From NCBI GenBank assembly GCA_045595365.1, contig JAZOAI010000005.1, positions 1-64,000 on the forward strand: a DNA stretch of 64,000 nt. Direction: 5' to 3'. Origin of the DNA: SIG480 sp045595365 (GTDB taxonomy: Bacteria; Bacillota; Clostridia; Oscillospirales; JAAYXM01). How positions within the stretch are numbered: position 1 is the first letter of the stretch; every line of letters starts with the position of its first letter. Below are positions 59,796 through 64,000 of the stretch, piece after piece. The notes beneath the pieces are model-generated. The model was not told the origin of the DNA, made no database searches, and was given only the letters and a program-made list of their open reading frames with translations. A program made the position numbers and the translations under genes.

Positions 59796-59840
59796 ATTTT
59801 TTTGTCCCTAACTTGACAAAATCATAAAAAAGATGTCGAA
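59796..59840 (+). repeat. boundary repeat copy C
   Basis: The first 33 bases equal copy B (59108-59140). The downstream AAAGATGTCGAA matches the inner part of copy D in inverse orientation, so copies C and D form an inverted pair of about 43 bp around the IS30/DUF559 module. Confidence 0.85.
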
Positions 59841-59864
59841 TTATGTTAGGAATAAAAAGCCTCG

Positions 59865-60842
59865 TCAGATTGTCAAGCCAAGTGCAACACTTTTTTTAAT
59901 AAACTCCAAAGGAGATAAAAAGCCCAAGCATTTACGAGGTCTGTTATTGATTAATGAAACAACTGCATCCAATCTTTCCTGGGGAAGATTGCGAAAATCA
60001 GTACCTCTTGGAAAGAAAAAACGAATTAAACCATTAATGTTTTCATTACTGCCTCTTTGCCACGGTGAATGGGAATCAGCGAAATAAACTGTTAAATCGT
60101 TTTCTTTTTCGATGTCCCTAAAACCAAGAAACTCTGTTCCATTATCCAATGTAAGCGTTAAAGGTTTGATGACATCAGGTAGTTTTGAAAAAGCTTGTTT
60201 GAACGCTTGATTAATTACAGGAATAGTTTTATCTTCACATTTAGCAGCTATGAGTAGACGCGAACGTCTATCTATACCTGTTACAAGATAACCTTTTCCT
60301 ACAGAACCGTAAATTGTATCTCCTTCAAAATCGCCAAAACGAGAACGATTATCTGAATCAATAGGTCTATCATGAATGGAACTGTCGAAGAATCGAGTGT
60401 AAGACTTTTTCTGATTAGAATAAGGCTTTGCCTTTCTTCTGAAATGTGCCCACGGTTTGATTCCCGGGAAGTTTCCTGATCTGACAGCACGATAAATTGA
60501 TGAAAAGGATAGTTTGTCAGAGTGTTCGGCATTCCATCTTCCTGCGATAATCTCGGGCGACCAATATTGAAGTAATCCATCAAACGTAAATTGATACATC
60601 TCTGCATTCAGGAGCAACTGACTCTTTCTGTGGCAGTCTTTTCTGCGACAAATATATTTGACATTTGCACCCCAAGCATGATAATGATTTTTCTTTTTGC
60701 TCCAATTTCGCTTGAGTTCTCGGCTTATTGTAGATGGGCTTCTGCCTAAAATCTCCGCAATTTGTCTACGACTTTTACCTTTCTTTAATAAATCTTGTAG
60801 ACAAATTCGTTCATCTAGTGTAAAATGTGTATAAGACTTCAT
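59865..60842 (-). CDS. IS30-family transposase
   Basis: A 325-residue DDE transposase. The N-terminal helix-turn-helix has HFTLDERICLQDLLKKGKSRRQIAEILGRSPSTISRELKRN. The catalytic core has DFEGDTIYGSVGKGYLVTGIDRRSR (Asp), LTLDNGTEF (Asp) and PWQRGSNENINGLIRFFFPRG (Glu). The last ten codons and the stop lie within the terminal inverted repeat, with the stop TGA using the outermost bases and one base beyond. The frame appears intact, so the element may be active. Confidence 0.95.
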   Translation of the reverse strand: MKSYTHFTLDERICLQDLLKKGKSRRQIAEILGRSPSTISRELKRNWSKKKNHYHAWGANVKYICRRKDCHRKSQLLLNAEMYQFTFDGLLQYWSPEIIAGRWNAEHSDKLSFSSIYRAVRSGNFPGIKPWAHFRRKAKPYSNQKKSYTRFFDSSIHDRPIDSDNRSRFGDFEGDTIYGSVGKGYLVTGIDRRSRLLIAAKCEDKTIPVINQAFKQAFSKLPDVIKPLTLTLDNGTEFLGFRDIEKENDLTVYFADSHSPWQRGSNENINGLIRFFFPRGTDFRNLPQERLDAVVSLINNRPRKCLGFLSPLEFIKKSVALGLTI

Positions 60843-60944
60843 TCTTAACCTCCGTGTTGTTGTATTTGTGGTTATTTACATTTTACACTAAGGTAAGTAT
60901 GAAGTCTATTCTTTTTTAGGTGTTGCACTTGATATTATAATCTG
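59866..60944 (-). mobile_element. IS30-family insertion sequence, about 1.08 kb
   Basis: The ends are imperfect 25-bp inverted repeats: 59866-59890 (outer CAGATTGTC, inner AAGTGCAACAC) and 60920-60944 (its inverse, outer CAGATTATA, inner AAGTGCAACAC). They enclose one transposase gene. No target duplication is evident (left flank CCTCGT, right flank CCCCCC). A 21-bp solo copy of the left end lies at 61658-61678. Confidence 0.88.
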
Positions 60945-61373
60945 CCCCCCCTTGCCTAAAGGGGGCTGGCACCGCAGGTGACTGGGGGATTCATGGGAGG
61001 TGTCAGTCAAAGACTGACGGAGGGATTCTTTCACTGCATTATCAATGTACATACAACCCCCCTCAAAGTTTCTATTTACCTCGTTATTAGGTATTCTAAT
61101 AATCGTCAAATTTCTTTTCTCAATTCTTTCTGTCCTGATTTTATCTTTTAACAATCCTTTTTCCTCATAATGCTGTGAACCATCAAGTTCAATAATTAAT
61201 CTTGCACTATGGCAATAGAAATCAACTATATAATTATCAATTATCTTTTGTCTTAAAAAACTAACGGGATAACTTTTCAAGAAATCATACCAAAGATGTC
61301 GTTCTTCTTTTGTCATATTCTTTCTCAATGTTCGTGCATTTGTTGTTAATTCTGTGTTATGCTTTCTATCCAT
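60906..61373 (-). CDS. DUF559 (Vsr-like fold) protein with tail read through repeat and IS DNA
   Basis: A 155-residue protein. The first 115 or so residues form a DUF559 endonuclease-like domain (ARTLRKNMTKEERHLWYDFLKSYPVSFLRQKII, DFYCHSARLIIELDGSQHYEEKGLLKDKIRTE). From about residue 118 the frame runs through hairpin repeat DNA (SLTDTSHESPSHLRC, QPPLGKGG), then across the IS30 end, and stops inside the IS at 60906. ATG 61373 is taken with GAGGGG upstream. The nuclease-like domain is complete; the tail is probably not native. Confidence 0.75.
   Translation of the reverse strand: MDRKHNTELTTNARTLRKNMTKEERHLWYDFLKSYPVSFLRQKIIDNYIVDFYCHSARLIIELDGSQHYEEKGLLKDKIRTERIEKRNLTIIRIPNNEVNRNFEGGCMYIDNAVKESLRQSLTDTSHESPSHLRCQPPLGKGGQIIISSATPKKE
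60945..61030. repeat. hairpin repeat cluster next to the IS30 element
   Basis: Consecutive small palindromes: a CCCCCTTG-type stem with AAGGGGG (60945-60966), GGCACC-GCAG-GTGAC (60968-60983) and GTCAGTC-AAA-GACTGAC (61001-61017), with GATTC links. Same general family as the repeats at 59166 and 61380; it encodes the tail of the DUF559 gene on the minus strand. Confidence 0.6.
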
Positions 61374-61379
61374 ATTGAA

Positions 61380-61475
61380 TCCCCTCGCCACTTCGTGGTC
61401 CTCTCCCCTTTAGACAAGGGGCGCTTTTCTCCACCACCTTCGGTGGTTCCCCTCCCTTTAGGCAAGGGGGGCATT
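61380..61475. repeat. hairpin repeat cluster upstream of the DUF559 gene
   Basis: Stems such as GCCAC-TTC-GTGGT, CCCCTTTAGACAAGGGG, CCACC-TTC-GGTGG and CCCTCCCTTTAGGCAAGGGGGG follow one another. They flank the DUF559 gene on the side opposite to the cluster at 60945, in roughly inverse orientation. Confidence 0.6.
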
Positions 61476-61490
61476 TTTCTTTCGCCAATT

Positions 61491-61533
61491 TTCGACATCC
61501 TTACTATGATTGTGTCAAGTCAGGGACAAAAAA
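61491..61533 (-). repeat. boundary repeat copy D (inverted)
   Basis: On the minus strand it reads TTTTTTGTCCCTGACTTGAC, then ACAATCATA and, after four bases, GGATGTCGAA. It aligns with copy C over about 43 bp with few mismatches and in inverse orientation. Confidence 0.8.
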
Positions 61534-61536
61534 TGT

Positions 61537-61588
61537 TGTAGGGGACATTCACGAATGTCCCGCGGGCGATTCTTGAATCGCCCCTACA
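61537..61588. repeat. 52-bp MITE-like palindromic element
   Basis: Terminal inverted repeats TGTAGGGG (61537-61544) and CCCCTACA (61581-61588) enclose two hairpins, GGGACATTC-ACG-AATGTCCC and GGGCGATTC-TTG-AATCGCCC. It looks like a small non-coding repeat of a kind I have seen widely in gut Clostridia. Confidence 0.7.
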
Positions 61589-61721
61589 TTTTAACCCTTA
61601 CATCTCATCCTTTATCAGGGATGTAAGGTTTGGATGCAAAGATTTCAAAGGCTTTGGCAGATTGTCAAGCCAAGTGCATATACCCTCAAGAATTTCTTGG
61701 GGGTTTTATCTCTAATCACTC
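61589..61721. other. non-coding end of the island with a solo IS30 end
   Basis: No gene. CTTACATC/GATGTAAG (about 61596-61627) forms a hairpin. At 61658-61678 lies a 21-base exact copy of the left IS30 terminal repeat without an attached element. CCCTCAAGAA-TTTCTTGGGGG followed by TTTTAT (61683-61708) is terminator-like on the plus strand only. Confidence 0.55.
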
Positions 61722-63452
61722 CTATTCAAAAAAATCGTTATCTCTGAACTGAAGCGAATATAACTTTTTATACATTCCGCCTTTTTCCATAAGCTGCTCG
61801 TGTGTTCCGCGTTCCAGAATTTGCCCCTCTGTCACCACAACAATTTCATCGGCGTTTCTGATTGTTGAAAGACGATGTGCCACGACTAATGTTGTTCTGC
61901 CTTTGCAAAGCTCGTCCAACGCTTGCTGAATTAAAACCTCCGTAGTATTATCAAGTGCGCTTGTAGCTTCATCAAGAATAAGAATGGCGGGATCTTTCAA
62001 AAACACCCTTGCTATACTTATTCTCTGCTTCTGACCGCCCGAAAGCTTGACTCCACGCTCACCGATTTCAGTATCATAGCCGTTTTGAAGGGTTAAAATA
62101 TATTCATGAATATTTGCCTTTTTCGCCGCTTCAAAAATTTCTTCGTCTGTTGCATCAGGTCTGCCGTACAAAATATTTTCTTTTATTGTCCCCGCAAAAA
62201 GAAAAACATCCTGCTGAACAATGCCAATACATTTTCTGACAGACTCTAACGTGAGGTCTCGAATATTTTTATTGTCAATTAAAATTTCTCCGTCGCCTTC
62301 CAGCTTATAAAAATTCGGAAGCAAATGACAGATTGTGGTTTTTCCGCCGCCTGACGGGCCCACAAGTGCAAGCTTTCTCCCCTTTTCTATTCTCATGCTC
62401 ACATTATGCAGCACTTCTTTTGTTGTATCATACGTAAATGAAACATTTCTAAACTCAATATTGCCCTCAACATTTTCAAGCACAACAGCAGCATCGCTAT
62501 CGGCCTCAGGCTCTTCTTCCATTATTTCAACAAAACGTTTAAATCCGCTTACACCGTTTTGGAATTGCTCCATAAATCCTATAAGAGTTGTTACCGGATT
62601 TATAAATAAATTCACCGAAACGATAAATGTAGAATAATCACCGAACGAAATACGGCCTGAGTACAAAAACAATCCGCCCGCGATCAAAATAATTACGTTA
62701 AAAATGTCTGTAATAAATGTTGTTGACGAATGAAATTTCGCCATTGCCGAATATGCCCTTTTTGATGAATCTACAAACTCCTTATCTCCTTTTTTAAACT
62801 TGTCTATTTCAAGTTCGCAGTTAGTGTATGCCTTTGTTACCCTTATTCCCGTTATACTGCTTTCTACCGCAGCATTTATCGTTGCATTGCTTTTTCTTCT
62901 GTCCGAAAAAGCTGTTTTCATAGCTTTTCTGTAATGTGCAGTTACAATAATCAAAATCGGAACACAAGCAAAAATAATTAAAGTAAGTATAACATCGATA
63001 CTTAAAAGGTAGCTAAATGACAAAATAATCATAACCGTGCTGATTAAAATGTTTTCGGGACCGTGGTGAGCAAGCTCACAAACCTCAAACAAGTCGCTGG
63101 TAATTCTTGTCATAATTCTGCCGGTCTCGTTGTTATCATAAAACTTATAAGGTAATTTTTGTAAATGCTTAAATAAATCCACTCTCATTTGTGATTGCAT
63201 TTTCACACCTATGATATGGCCGTAATACTGCACAAAATATCTTAAAAACAATCTTATAATATACAAAACAAGCACAATAATTCCCGCAAATACTATGGTT
63301 TTGTACATTTTATTCGGTATATAATTGTTAAGCATTTTGTTTGTAACGACCGGATAAACCATCCCCGTCAACGATATCAAAAGTGCTGCAAGCATATCAA
63401 GTGCAAGCATTTTTTTGTGTGGTCTGTAATAACTTATAAACTTCTTCAGCAT
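61722..63452 (-). CDS. ABC exporter, fused membrane and ATPase domains
   Basis: A 576-residue half-transporter of the multidrug/lipid exporter type. Six TM segments cover about residues 15-300. The ATPase domain has Walker A GPSGGGKTT, signature LSGGQKQRISIARVFL, Walker B AILILDEATSALD and the H-loop VVAHRLST. It should act as homodimer or with an unseen partner. It has native, higher-GC sequence again and marks the end of the island. Confidence 0.92.
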   Translation of the reverse strand: MLKKFISYYRPHKKMLALDMLAALLISLTGMVYPVVTNKMLNNYIPNKMYKTIVFAGIIVLVLYIIRLFLRYFVQYYGHIIGVKMQSQMRVDLFKHLQKLPYKFYDNNETGRIMTRITSDLFEVCELAHHGPENILISTVMIILSFSYLLSIDVILTLIIFACVPILIIVTAHYRKAMKTAFSDRRKSNATINAAVESSITGIRVTKAYTNCELEIDKFKKGDKEFVDSSKRAYSAMAKFHSSTTFITDIFNVIILIAGGLFLYSGRISFGDYSTFIVSVNLFINPVTTLIGFMEQFQNGVSGFKRFVEIMEEEPEADSDAAVVLENVEGNIEFRNVSFTYDTTKEVLHNVSMRIEKGRKLALVGPSGGGKTTICHLLPNFYKLEGDGEILIDNKNIRDLTLESVRKCIGIVQQDVFLFAGTIKENILYGRPDATDEEIFEAAKKANIHEYILTLQNGYDTEIGERGVKLSGGQKQRISIARVFLKDPAILILDEATSALDNTTEVLIQQALDELCKGRTTLVVAHRLSTIRNADEIVVVTEGQILERGTHEQLMEKGGMYKKLYSLQFRDNDFFE

Positions 63453-63494
63453 TACTTTACCCCATTTCTTAAATCTGTTTACTTCTTTTTTGTA

Positions 63495-64000
63495 TTAATT
63501 TATGCCCAGTAAAGCTTCTGCAAAGGTTTTTAGTTTTTCGATTGAATCGGAAAGAACCTTCCCTTGTGCATAATTCTGTTTTCCGCCACCCTTTCCCTCA
63601 AAGGCGTCGTTAAGCTTCTTCACTATCGGTCTTATATCATACCGATGGCTACTCACAACGTATATATAGCTCTCGCCATCACTTTTTGAGAAAAGAAGCG
63701 CGATATCCGCACCCTCACCGGAAAGCATATTTGCACAATGGCGAAGCTCGTCGTATGACAAATTTTCGGAGAAGGCATAGGCCGAGTTGTTTACTCTGAC
63801 GGGAGATAACTCGCTCCAGGCAAGCCGACACAAAAGTTCTTTGTTTTCGCGGCGGAGTGAGTCTGCAAGCTCCACCTGTCGCTTCGCGGCGTCGGAAACC
63901 GCTTCCCTTGAAACAGAGAGGGTTTTCATCATCTGCTTATTCGAATAATTGAGCATTGAATAATCGCGCAGCGCCTCATACCCTGCGAGTACGGTCAGGC
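63495..64000 (-). CDS. alanyl-tRNA editing protein AlaX or AlaRS C-terminal part (partial, 5' end outside window)
   Basis: The frame is open to the window edge. The upstream codons read LTVLAGYEALRDYS before Met at 63956, which matches the segment preceding the DHHA1 domain in AlaX-type and AlaRS proteins. The DHHA1 domain shows in GADIALLFSKSDGESYIYVVSSHRYDIRPIVKKLNDAFEGKGGGKQNYAQGK, with the GGGKxxxAQG nucleic-acid-binding motif. The absence of an AlaRS beta-rich linker and the short coiled region favour a stand-alone AlaX editing enzyme that clears Ser-tRNA(Ala). Confidence 0.8.
   Translation of the reverse strand, partial: LTVLAGYEALRDYSMLNYSNKQMMKTLSVSREAVSDAAKRQVELADSLRRENKELLCRLAWSELSPVRVNNSAYAFSENLSYDELRHCANMLSGEGADIALLFSKSDGESYIYVVSSHRYDIRPIVKKLNDAFEGKGGGKQNYAQGKVLSDSIEKLKTFAEALLGIN

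Noticed and set aside
59860..60950. Target-site duplication of the IS30 element
   Set aside because: The bases directly outside the two ends do not match each other.

Overview
The window comes from an endospore-forming, diaminopimelate-type member of the Bacillota, most likely class Clostridia and probably a gut lineage near the Oscillospirales. The evidence is a low-GC Gram-positive S10-spc-alpha ribosomal cluster, zinc-binding forms of S4, S14, L24 and adenylate kinase, an L27 with the Prp-cleaved N-terminus, sporulation genes (BofA, YaaL, a BofC-like protein, SpoVAF, CotJC) and strong SigA-type promoters (TTGACA-17/18-TATAAT). The genus is an inference; nothing in the sequence fixes it.

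Layout. 1-250: end of an rRNA operon (5S rRNA, tRNA-Asn, terminator). 250-837: non-coding repeat DNA including a palindromic array of seven short hairpins. 838-2196: sodium-coupled amino acid transporter. 2257-4740: rplU-prp-rpmA and obgE. 4764-20834: 32 same-strand genes of the S10/spc/alpha cluster (rpsJ to rplQ, with secY, adk, map, infA and rpoA), behind one strong promoter and a structured leader holding a terminator-like hairpin. 20851-24796: mainly minus-strand sporulation/germination genes around a tiny plus-strand Cys-rich membrane peptide. 24934-31818: plus-strand genes (membrane exporter, a small coupled membrane peptide with recD2, comF, mreB, pgi, a small P-loop protein). 31867-42107: minus-strand genes (HAD hydrolase, ArsC/Spx-like, ClpE-like, pgsA, cvpA, DUF5711, truA, ecfT, ecfA2, ecfA1, methyltransferase). 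42256-44057: DUF4830, PqqD-like, S24/S26 peptidase and YgjV-like genes. 44164-53580: arginine operon argCJBDF plus a carB gene fused in frame to a dapF domain, with a candidate ArgR box over the -10. 53590-55655: metK (minus) and cotJC (plus).

55.66-61.70 kb is an AT-rich accessory island. It holds a second hairpin array, a zinc-ribbon protein, a tyrosine-recombinase-like protein without the catalytic residues, an HNH endonuclease, a DinD/BRO-N protein, a DUF3791 protein, a P-loop kinase-like gene tightly bracketed by inverted repeats, an IS30-family insertion and a DUF559 gene whose 3' end runs through repeat DNA into the IS. Copies of one short repeat (core GTCCCTrACTTGACA) sit at the module boundaries. 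The window ends with an ABC exporter and the 3' part of an alanyl-tRNA editing/DHHA1 gene.

The most notable observations are the CarB-DapF fusion whose DapF part lacks the first catalytic cysteine, the repeat-bounded cassette structure of the island, the degenerate integrase/HNH gene pair, the two hairpin arrays, the S10 leader attenuator, and two small membrane-peptide genes (24084 and 25510).
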